64,000 nucleotides of DNA. Source: Micromussa lordhowensis. Its lineage: Eukaryota; Cnidaria; Anthozoa; Scleractinia; Lobophylliidae. The stretch covers positions 5,197,349-5,261,348 of the forward strand of contig OZ026607.1 in assembly GCA_964020085.1 (NCBI GenBank), in the 5' to 3' direction. The position numbers and the translations under genes were made by a program. Numbering within the stretch: the first letter of the stretch is position 1; every line of letters begins with the position of its first letter. Positions 36,113-46,201 of this stretch are shown one piece after another. The notes under the pieces are model-generated. The model saw only the letters and a list, made by a program, of their open reading frames with translations. It was not told where the DNA came from and made no database searches.

Positions 36113-39100
36113 CTTTGGAACTAAAGATAATTAAAGAAAATTGGGTCGTGACTGTTTCAGCTCAAGCCTACACGATAAATTATCCGCTATCTGGCTGTCA
36201 CGGATTCCTTTCAAATGCTAATTGTAATAATTTGGTGTTACATCAAGACAACATCTTGATGAGTTTCGTTATTCTCATCACCATCTGCCTGACAATGTAT
36301 CGATTTGTAAGGTGAAAAGAGATGTTGATAATCTTATTATTATTATTATTATTATTATTTTTATTACTATTATTATTATTTTATTATTATGACACAAAAA
36401 AATGCGACTAACAATATTACAAACACTACAAATACTGCAGATACTCTGCCTACACTATTGATAATACAAATTGTACACTACTTTGTACTCTAAACAAGTG
36501 CTTTCTGTATTTACAAGATACTTAAAATACAGGTATTTAAATTATCAAAAATATACATATAAATTTACATAATTCCACTTGATAGGAAAAAAGAAAACAG
36601 AAAACATGCAGCACTTACTCCTTTACAAAATAATTTGAATTGTTATTCAAAACAGGGTTCAATTTTGCCTGAAAATGTTTTAAGCTTAAGTTGCTTTGAG
36701 AGGCTATAAACTTTTCAATTTCATATTTTCTCTTGACTACATCTTCGAAAGGCAAGAAGAGAGGGAATTGGGTTATCTTTGCGGCAATTCACAAATAAAT
36801 TTTACCTAACATGATAAAGTAGTTGAGCAGGTTAGATCTCTGATCTAATATTCCTACTATGGAATATATTCCAGTTTTATTTGCTCCTTGGTTATTTTTA
36901 ACCAAAAGTTTTCAAGTAATCTTAATCAATTATGGAAAGGACGAATGAGTAACCGATTTATAACAGTATGGCCCGGATGGAAGACTTCTTTTATAATATA
37001 CAAGTGACCATTTCCACAATATACAGAATTGTCTCCAAATCGAAGAAAAATAGCAAGAAAAATAGATAGACACGAGAGAAGGTCCTAATAGACAAATCAA
37101 AGTGACTGTGAGCCACTGAACTGAGACGGAAAATGAATTATGAAAGGGGTATATGCCACTGAACTGGGGTCCTCACCTTGAATTGTTTTCTCAATTTCTA
37201 GTCCAAAATAGCAAGAACGTTTTGCAAATGGAAATAATTATGGTTAAGATTTGACTAAATTAAGTTGGACTTAATCGCTTTCATCCTCTGGCGTCTACCG
37301 ACGAAACTAATCTATACACTTAATATTGCACGTGTGGTTTGAAGTAAATTTGACCAATATTAAATCCAGTATTATTCTTTTGGCAAAATTTCAAATTTGT
37401 TTCGAGTGTCCAAGAAATGTGTGACTGATAAAAAAGCGCGCGATTTAGTTTAATTTTATGCAAGCATCTTAAAATTATTTTTCCCTTTAAGTTAAGTTGA
37501 AACTTTGCTCTGGCGATTATATGTCGAGTGTTTCAATTGCTCAATAGCTTCTTTAGAAACTAACCCATTTGAAAATTTATCAGATCTGAAAGAAAACCTG
37601 TCTTGTAGTCTATAGGCCGTTTGTCGAATAGCAATCGATCTGCTAGCGATCATAGTTATAATTTCTTTTAATAGAAAAATAACTGAAATATAGCTAGGGA
37701 AAGCTTTTGAGCTTATATTAGCCAAACGTTAAAACATGTTCGTCGATTGTTAACGGCCGTTGAGGCTTTTTTAAACTACCCTCTTTGAAAATACGACACC
37801 GTTGATTGAGAAAGCTAAAACCGTTTTGCAAATTCAAGGTGTATAAACATCCGAAAGCCATCTTGTGTTTATGTAGATTTCCTTTTAAGTCCATTTGAAT
37901 TCAGAATTATCGGCTATGAAAACAGCTTCGCACATTACTTATGGTCTTGGTTCTGTTTATTTTCCCCCCGAGAATCCAGTTCCCATTGCCGTGGGTTAAT
38001 TTACTAATTATTTAATAGTTCGTCGACGACAGATTTTGTTTGGACCCAAAGTTTATGATCTTCAGTTTTAAAAGTGGGCTGGTATTTAGTAACAAAGGGT
38101 CGTTGGAAATATGAAGGTTTATACGTATCACATTGAAAACCTTTTGTAAAGCCAAAAACACTGAAATAATTTCAGTTGATCATTTATCGAAAAAGAAAAG
38201 GCAATTAGGAAAGAAATTCCTAAAAAAAGACCTTAATTTATTTTTAAAGTTCTTTTTGTTGATTCCGTAAAATCTGTCCGAAACGACCTAGAGACTCCCA
38301 GAATTTAACTGACATCATACACTTTGAATTCCCATTACTTATGTAACGACTCTTTAAAGCCCAAAATCCGCTTATAGAAATCACCGTTCCTTAAAATTTC
38401 GAGGCGAAAAGATATTGCAGTTTCTTCCTGTTATGTTCTTTAAGAAAACATTTTTAGTAGCCATCCTCTGTAACCAGGAACATTAACTCCCTCTGTGTAT
38501 CTGATGACGGGATTTCTTTGTGTACGTAGGTGGCCCTAAAATCTTCCTGTTTTTTTTTTATCTAAAACTGTGACAAATTTAGCCTGCTTGTAGAACACAC
38601 TTAACTTCCTGCGATTATCTGACCTCTTCGTCGTCTTTCTCAGCATGAGAAAAAATACGAATAGTCAAAGGCCATACTGGGATTTTGCAGGCGAGCGAGC
38701 GAAGCTAATTTTTTTTGCACCTAAGCCGCCGGCTTTGTCCATGAGATTGCAAAAAGCTGGCATTTGTTGAATCATCTTGAACATTTTCACAGGCATCTAA
38801 CGCAATCAAGCGACCATTTAATGCAAAATTAAGCATAGGTCAGCAGTAACTTGAAAGTAAATTGGCGATTTTTTGTCGAGAATTCATTTCTTTATAGTGC
38901 AAAGCTCTAAAAGTGCGTAAGTCCAGTGAAGCGAATCAAAGGACAAATTTAATGAGTCTGGAGTGTAATTTTCAATATTGAACGTGTCTTCTCGAGGGAT
39001 AATTGCCCAATTATTTTGTTATCATGTTAAAATTTGAATTTCAAATCAACCTAGTGCTTTATGCTTATTGTGACGCAGGACACGAAATTTTGCGAGACAT

Positions 39101-39270
39101 TTCTGTAATACTTTTGCAAGTAATTTGGAAAGTTTCATTCAACGCGTACAGCGACAAAGAAATTTCCCTATCGCTTGTACACTAACGTTGTCGGAGAGGG
39201 TTTTGGCGGGTATTACACACACAAAATAACCGTTGCTAATAAAAGGGAGAACAAAATCGTACGGGCTTAC
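36113..39270. other. Likely first intron of copy D, duplicated unit with (TTA)n
   Basis: It shares diverged blocks with the regions upstream of B and C, for example GACAATGTATCGATTTGTAAG (36291), GGAAAGGACGAATGAGTAACC (36934) and ACGACAGATTTTG (38025). A TTA microsatellite lies at 36337-36390. The strongest exon 1 donor candidate is at 39270. No coding exon is seen. Confidence 0.45.
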
Positions 39271-39271
39271 C

Positions 39272-40500
39272 TCGCAAGGCTGGTCGATTGAGGAGCAAAC
39301 ACGAACTTTGCGAAACTAGGAAAGCTGCAAAACCCCTCAGTTCTGAAAACAGTATTTACCAGGTCGAGGAGCAGTAAAAATACGGAACTTGTGCGCTACT
39401 CTAACGAATATATATTGCTGACCAAAATCTGAAAAGCGCGCTTTGTTATCCGATACTCAGTTGCCCTCACATGTGACCCAGCGTTTGGCATACGATACTT
39501 TGGAACTCCCTCGAGACGGCGCTAAAAATAACATTTTTTTTTTCGCCGTAGATTTTTCGGATTCCGGTCGCAAACGTCTACAGTAGTCTTGGAGACAGTG
39601 TAATATCAAACCGACTTGTTGGCTCGAATCAAATGGCTGTACTTATGTTTTCGCCGAAAAGAAAAAAAAAACACAGAGTTGAGAGGATTATTTCATAAGG
39701 AGAGTGATAAACGAACGGAAGGTCCTGGAACCCAATCGAGTACCTTCGAGCACCTGTCAAGTCATTAATTAACTGTGATATTATCACGGGAGGGCGATAC
39801 TCGGCTCCCTTATAAGGACTATACGTATACAGTGTCGTGCCGCCCGGCAGGTTATATATGGTTTTAGCCTCGCTGCCCTAAAATGGTTATTTAGTCTCTT
39901 CTACAGAGTGTCTCAAGTTGTGGTAAATGACGTAAATCGCTCAAGCCAGAGGCTCCTGCGTAAATGGGGTACAGTTGGGCGGTTATTGTCTTACAGCGCT
40001 GTAACATGGTTTACAGTCAACTCTCTCTAGGACTCTCTAGTCCTCTGCAAAGCGGACTGAGTGGTACCCTCAGTGATCGCCGGTCCGGGCTTATTTTCCA
40101 ATGAGTCTTATAACATAACTAAAGCAAAGCGCGCGTTCTGATTGGCTAATTCAGCATCTACTATTTGCCCATGGGTGTATGCTGCTGACGTACTTAATAA
40201 CTATTATAACTTACTCTGTAATAGGTACTCGCTTAACTAAGCCAGGCAGCACGCACTTTTTAGCCAACGTCTGGTGAAAAACTACCTGACCATACCTCTA
40301 AAGGCTGACTCTATCTACAGAGAATACACTGCATATAATGACATTACAATAATTTTACAATAAACCACATACAATTACAATACTTACTACTAACAACAAC
40401 AAAACATGCAGTACCTAAATCTACCTAGTTCAGATTTATAACTTACGAAATGTTATCACTGTTACTTACTTACAATGCACCATATTCCACTTAAAGAAAG
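39272..40500. other. Intergenic DNA, no gene recognised
   Basis: There are no supported ORFs. The end part (40320-40500) is low-complexity DNA built of ACTTACAATA-like words that continue through 41230 around the two foldback elements. Confidence 0.4.
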
Positions 40501-40502
40501 GT

Positions 40503-40612
40503 AAAGAATGATCATCGCAGTATATTTTTCAATTTAAGCGATGCTCTACCAACTGCGATGCTCTACCAACTGTGGCTTCATAGCTCAGTTGGTAGAGCAT
40601 CGCACCGGTATC

Positions 40613-40646
<34 letters not shown>

Positions 40647-40712
40647 TGATTTTTTTCAGGCTTCTTTTTTCCAGTTGCTTAAATTGGAAAATATACTGCG
40701 ATGAGCATTCTT
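40503..40712. mobile_element. Foldback element carrying a tRNA-like gene
   Basis: The left arm (40503-40538) and right arm (40678-40712) are reverse complements with about two mismatches in 35. Between them lie two tandem 17-mers (40538-40554 and 40555-40571) that are exact reverse complements of 40587-40603 in the tRNA D arm, then the tRNA-like gene, then a GAAGCCCTGA/TCAGGCTTC hairpin and a T run at 40664-40669. The element thus looks like a snap-back unit with its own pol III promoter. Confidence 0.75.
40574..40645 (+). tRNA. tRNA-like gene, anticodon position GGT (Thr), aberrant anticodon arm
   Basis: The 72-base sequence folds as a cloverleaf. The acceptor GGCTTCA/TGAAGCC is perfect, as are the D stem GCTC/GAGC and the T stem ACGGG/CCCGT with loop TTCGAAT. 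A box TAGCTCAGTTGG and B box GGTTCGAATCC match pol III consensus. The anticodon stem TCGCA/CGCGG has a G-T pair and an A-C mismatch. The loop CCGGTAT has C where U33 is nearly universal. It may be a real tRNA-Thr, but the decayed anticodon arm and its place in a foldback element favour a mobile tRNA-derived sequence. Confidence 0.7.
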
Positions 40713-40974
40713 CACTTTCATCTACAACCGCAGTTCATATTTGAATTATTTCGTATATACATCACATCATATTCTACTTACTTGCAAACTCACTTACAAT
40801 ACATAACACTGCCTACTTACAATACGTTACATAACATTACTTACATAAAATAAGCTATAGTACTTACATACATACACCACTTACAATACATGACTGCATA
40901 GTTACAATACGTTACATAACATTAGTTACAAATGAATATATGAAATATCATATCTTTGAACTGCGGAAAAAGAT

Positions 40975-41120
40975 AAGACATGATTGATCATCGCAGTTAT
41001 GCACACAACTTAAGTACAGGTATCGCAGAGGTCATGGGTTCAGGCCTGAATTTTTCTTTCAGGCTTTAATTTCACAACTGCTTAAGTTGCGTGCATAACT
41101 GCGATGATCAATCATGTCTT
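40975..41120. mobile_element. Second foldback element of the same family, tRNA decayed
   Basis: Arms 40975-41014 and 41081-41120 are reverse complements at 39 of 40 positions. The interior keeps only CAGGTATCGCAGAGGTCA and GGGTTCAGG, the remains of the anticodon and T arms, and then a CAGGCCTGAA/TTTCAGGCTT hairpin. The A-box half is deleted. It lies 263 bases after the first element. Confidence 0.8.
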
Positions 41121-41284
41121 CATATAACATTACTTACTATAAGCTATATTACTTACTTACATAAATCACTTTCAATACACGACTGCCTACATAACAGTAC
41201 TAGCTTACAATACAAACATCAATTACAATAAGGCACCGGCACGATGTACGAAATTCGGATCTACAGGTGCGTTAGTTGCACGGT

Positions 41285-41650
41285 GAATGGACTATAAATC
41301 AGGTTTTATTACAGCACGCTGGTCAATCTCCGGATCGAGAGGCCTGGGTCTGATCTTCCCTGGTCGGGAACATTATGCTGTGTTCTTGGACAAGACACTT
41401 TAAAAATAAGCCAAATCGCAGTCTCAAGAATTAGTGCAGTGTGCATGTGTTTTTATCTCTAATATACTCTCTTCTTTTGTTTTCTTTTTTAAATGACGAG
41501 AGAAGAAATTAAATTAGAGATAAAAACGCATGCCCAATGCACTAATTCTTGAGACTCCGATTTGATCACAGCGCCTCTCTCCACACAGGTGTATCGATGA
41601 GTACCGGCGAAGGAGCAACCCTGGAATGGACTAGCATTTCATCGAGGGGC
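41285..41650 (+). mobile_element. tRNA-derived SINE interrupted by a foldback element
   Basis: The head (about 41310-41400) ends in TGTTCTTGGACAAGACACTTT. The tail resumes at about 41571 with GCGCCTCTCTCCACACAGGTG. In other copies these two parts are adjacent. Between them (about 41404-41570) lies a palindrome, the next entry. Confidence 0.7.
41404..41570. repeat. Palindromic element inserted in a SINE
   Basis: CAGTCTCAAGAATTAGTGCA on the left pairs with TGCACTAATTCTTGAGACT-like sequence on the right, and TTTTTATCTCTAAT pairs with ATTAGAGATAAAAA. Arms are about 70 bases around a short T-rich loop. Confidence 0.75.
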
Positions 41651-41659
41651 AGCCTGATA

Positions 41660-43590
41660 GGGGTGGGAAATAGATATACCCCTGTCACTTTATAATGCTA
41701 TAGAAACCAGAATCCCACAGGGTTATCCCTTCCGCGGTCATGGCGGTACGGAACCACTTAGTCTGACGAAAAAAAAAAAATCCAGAGGTCGCAGATTTCA
41801 GTCCCGCCAGCTGGAGTTGTTTCTTGATAGACCCTAGATCATCTCCTCAGTCATGTCGGTATGATAGCCAACTGGTCTGTATCCCGCCAGTTAAGATTTT
41901 TAAGCCTATTATGTTTAGTTGATATATTTGTTTCTTTCAGTTTAAAGTGACATGCCTGTGAACTAGCCAGGTGTAGCTAAGTGCATTGGGCCACTATACA
42001 CACAACATTTGACCAACTTCTTGTTTTTTTTTCGGAAGGCCATGTTTCTTTGAGATGATCCGGACCAGGGACCTTTTGAGAAACGGGTCTCAGGCGTGCG
42101 TTTCTCAAAAGACCCGAACACTTCTCAGATTCAAAATTTTAGTGCTCTTTGAGAAGCACCTGAAAGTCTTTTCAGGTGCTTTATAGCACACTTTTAAGAG
42201 CCAAGAAGTATTTGGGGCTTATGAGAAATGCACGCCAGGAGCCACGATCCTAAATCACTAGGATTATGGAACCTCAAAGGATCCGCTTCATCACCTTTGG
42301 CAGGAGGTCACCTTAAATGAGCTACAGGGGGCTCTTCCTGACTATTGTCGAGAAAAAATGGTTTCAATATTCAAATGTCCGGATTTGTCCCGATTTCAAG
42401 ACATTTCTTTGTAAATTTTTTTACAGCTTTAAATGCCTCTATCTCACTGAAAACTAGCCCGATTAACACCAAACTTGGGTGTTAATCTCGGTGTGCTCTT
42501 TCTGACTATGTGGATCAATAGTTGCTAATCCAATTATTTACAGACTCGTACCTAGTCCTTCACGGTATGAAATCAGGCAATGATGCATCTCACCCACGAG
42601 TTTGTAGTACATTCCCCAGGAAGTTTCCGTGTGTTCCCACACTTTCGTCTGTCCATGGAACATTTTAAATTAAGATACACCACAAATACAAACAAAAATT
42701 GGACTAATGGGGTATGTTTTTAAAAGCTGGACTTGAAAAAAAAATCGTCTTTATTCATTTCAAGAATATTTCTTGCAATAAATCACTCTGTTATTCAATA
42801 AATTCTATTTATCCATTAAATAGCCACTTTATCACTTTACTATATGATAGTGACATCACATCTCAATAGATTGATAACTATTAATACAGTTTCAAAAGAT
42901 TCCATTCATTTTTTTGATAATTGTACATTTGTTATATTAATTTCCTAACTAGTGGGGAACGCACATCCGTTTCATGTATCGTGACACAGAGCTTTCACAA
43001 GACGTTGCGTGACATAACGCCGTTATCAAAAGCGTTGTGTTACGACCCAAATCACGGCTGAGCAAATCTTCAATTACTCGTTGTATCTACAATTTCAAGT
43101 TTCTCCGGAGATACAAAATACAGAAACAGAAAAACAGAAAGACTACCTTATATATAGTATACTGAATTTTAAAGAAATAAAAAAGTGTTCTTTTTAATCA
43201 TTGAAAAACAGTCAAGACAGTTTAATACTAAACCCTAGGTTTTGCAAAGTCAAATGAACAAAACTCTCCAAGGAGATTGCTAGTAGTTCACAAAATCGTA
43301 GAATTTACATTTAGAAGGGTGTGAAAACGAAAAAAAATTGCATGAGAAGAATTAGCTGAAAAATTATTTTTACTTTGAAAATACACCTACATGTCTGGCC
43401 TTGACATTTGAAATTTTTGAACTTGATCGTATATTGTGAAAAACACTATTTTAAATGGCCAATTGCTATACAAAATTGACATTCATTCTGTTTGCCACTA
43501 AAATACGTAGAATGACACACCTACGTTGTCATGACAGGTTGCGTTACAAATCACCATGTAACGCAGCACTTGTCACGGATAAGTACCATT
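41660..43590. other. Intergenic repeat-like DNA, no gene recognised
   Basis: At 42078-42118 CTTTTGAGAAACG and CGTTTCTCAAAAG are inverted around GGTCTCAGGCGTG, probably part of another foldback. The rest is AT-rich with no supported ORF. Confidence 0.4.
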
Positions 43591-43591
43591 A

Positions 43592-45030
43592 GTCTTCAAC
43601 TGACAGAGCTGAAAAACGACTGCGCATGCGTCACTTGCGACCCAGTCTGCGGGTCGTCGGCGGGAAAATCTCGACTCAAGCAACAAATTCCTAATGTAAA
43701 ATCAATCACAGAAAGGTGACGTTATTTTGTCGATTTTTTACATGACTTTGAGAGTTTTTACTTTCCAAAACGCTTTATTTATCTTCGTGGGATTGCGTTT
43801 AGTGGTCCACATCGCTGAAACTTTCGAAAGGCAAGGGATTTTGTTTATTTTATTGACCCTTTATTGTACATAGTTGCTTCACGAGCTGCATTTTCGCGGC
43901 ACGGACTCTTGACTTAGCGGTGAAATTTCGGTTGGTGTTCAGGTATGAAGCTGTGGTGTTCAGGAGATATGTTTTAGCACTGTTATCGGTCGGTCTTTGC
44001 GAAAGTTTGAAGCTTATCCGATCTACCTAAGTCTTATCTGAACTAAAAACCCTCGGTGCTTTTCATTTTTTCAAAAATTCCGCCATTTCACTTAGGGACC
44101 GTTCATTTTTTATGGGGTAGGGGGGGCTGGTGGGATTTGGTAGATAGTCTCTGTAGCATATGATGGCCCCCCCTCTTAACAGGGTATTTTTTCCCTGGCC
44201 CCCCCTTATAAACCTAAATTTTTTTGATGACCCCCCCCCCACCAAAAAAAAAAAAAAGAAGTCAAAAGCAAAGCAAAAAGAATGATCAAGTAAACTCTAC
44301 CTCATAAGTTAAACACAAAAGCTGCAGTTTCAAAAAGTTCTTTCTGAATCACCGTTTTCGCCTATGGGATATGTCCTTTGTGTAATCTGACTATTTTTAA
44401 CCCAACAATTGCCCTAACCTGGGGGGGTTCGGGGGCATTCTCCCCCGAGAAAATTTAGAATTTCAGAACTTCAGAAACGCTATTTTAGGCCATTCTGGCA
44501 ACATTTGTAGATTTACTGCAGTTTAAATTGAAAATAGTTGAAATAATTTTTAAATATTTACATGTGCACTGGCCATGGTAATCTGTCTTTACCTTTGATA
44601 AACAAGGTACTGTTTGTTGTTGGGAGTGAACATTCTCAAGTAGTTTTGAATTGATATTGTTCCATCCATTACAAACTAGGGGGGTCCAGGGGGCATGCTC
44701 ACCCGGGAAATTTTAGATTTTTAGAACCTCAGAAATGCAATTTTAGGGCATTTTGGTAGAAAATTTTGCATCATCATAGATGCTTTTCTAACAATATTTT
44801 AGGGTAATTTTTTGAGTGACCCCCCCTTACAGACGATATTTTTTTGGATGGCCCCCCCTTTAAGACCAGTTTTTTTTTCATGGCCCCCCCCTCAATCCCA
44901 CCAGCCCCCCCTATCTCATAAAAAATGAACGGTCCCTTATATGTTGCTATGGTTTCACCTTGTCATCCCTAGTTTTCCCGCGCGAATTGATGACATGCGC
45001 AGTCGTTTTTCAGCTCTGTCTCTTCAACTT
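43592..45030. mobile_element. Outer inverted-repeat element, split by a second element
   Basis: Left end 43592-43634 (AGTCTTCAACTGACAGAGCT, CGACTGCGCATGCG) is matched in reverse complement by 44992-45030. Removing the inner element (44095-44936) leaves about 600 bases. No ORF of recognisable type is present. Confidence 0.6.
44095..44936. mobile_element. 842 bp element with about 42 bp TIRs and TTA target duplication
   Basis: The left end GGGACCGTTCATTTTTTATG and right end CATAAAAAATGAACGGTCCC are exact reverse complements at their outer parts, and the pairing continues through GGGGGGGCTGGTGGGA. TTA occurs directly outside both ends (44092-44094 and 44937-44939). Three-base TWA duplications are typical of PIF/Harbinger elements, so that class is inferred. 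There is no transposase. Interior CCCCCCCTTA units repeat. Confidence 0.8.
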
Positions 45031-45204
45031 ACTTAGAGATTAAATGTCCTATCTGTTCTGGCAAACGTTAAAAAAAATTAGCGATCTCAAAACAACATTA
45101 ACAAAATGATATTTACTCCTTAAGCTAACAAGGGTGATCAGATCAAGGAAGAATGAAACAGAAAAATATGAGCTTCCACTTCGAGGCAGGAGTAGCAGCT
45201 AACG

Positions 45205-45480
45205 CAGCGTTCACTCTACACTGGAGAAATTTGAAAACGCAGCTTTATTTTACGGTTAGGCCTACTGTCCACACTAAATAATCCATCACGAAAACGGAGG
45301 AAATTGTAAACGACGGCTTTGCGTTTCAGTGTGGACGGAAAACGTTTGGAAAACGGAGCTTTTCGAAAACGATGGCGTCACGACAATCATGCGATTTCCC
45401 TGACCGAGTTTTCCTCAAACACAAATCCAAACTGACCGGTGATTGTTGCGTTTTTTTAAATTTCTCCAGCATAGTGGGTT
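45205..45480. repeat. Dispersed repeat, copy 2 (pair with 18621-18930)
   Basis: It has the same block order as the copy in the SART1 intron, in the same orientation, including CGGTTAGGCCTAC, GTGTGGACGGAAAACG and TTTTCCTCAAACACAAAT. Confidence 0.75.
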
Positions 45481-45964
45481 GCACAACAGGCGGTTACAGG
45501 AAAAAAAAACCGCACACTCCCTGCCGAGTTCCTCGCGCTGCGTTCTGCTCCTCTAAGCCCCCTGTTCTAACTCTACAGCACACGTTTTCCATTATGCCAA
45601 GGTAGAATTTGTTCTCGTAGTTTACGGTATTCTCGAAGAAATAAATATCCGGTACATGGCGGTGACGTTACGTCTTGCCAGCAATCCGTGCCAAATTTTG
45701 TAGTGGTTTTGTGGGAAGTGGACTGGAAAGAAAAGAGACGCCTAAAGCGTTCATAAGAGAAATTACTCAAAACGCCAGTTATTTCTGAGGCCAAAAAAGA
45801 GATTGAATTCTGGCCAAGGGAGATGCAGTAATTTCCTTCAAATTTTTCTTCAAACCTGGAACGTTCAATCCAGCTATAAGAAATTCAGAAAGCTTCGCCC
45901 TTTTTCTGGTGTAGCCCATTTCAAAGTGCAAGCCACTGGGTCTTCAATAGCGCAATCAAAGAGC

Positions 45965-46040
45965 AAAACAGACACCGGTTACAAGCGCGGGAAAACATGC
46001 AACCGGTGAAAAGCGCGGGGAAAATGTAATCAACAGTAAT
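45965..46040. repeat. Short run of the TTTTCCCGCGCT minisatellite, reverse orientation
   Basis: CACCGGTTACAAGCGCGGGAAAA and the following two units are reverse complements of the unit arrayed at 10920-11165. Confidence 0.6.
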
Positions 46041-46201
46041 GGAGCGAACGCAAAAGCCAAGCTATGATTGGCTGTTTCCCACTCTCGCAGAAATGAGGCT
46101 ACCCATGGCTTATGCTAATTGGTTAGCGCATTCTTCACGCAACTAATCACTAAGCTTAGCAAGTAAATAAACAAAACAAGCGCCGCACCACATTGTGAAC
46201 T

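Noticed and set aside
36337..36390. Direct repeat block considered as CRISPR-like
   Set aside because: It is a plain TTA microsatellite without spacers, in an animal genome.
40541..40744. ORF of 67 residues containing IAQLVEHRTGIAEVTGSNP
   Set aside because: It is the translation of the tRNA-like gene and its antisense copies, not a protein gene.
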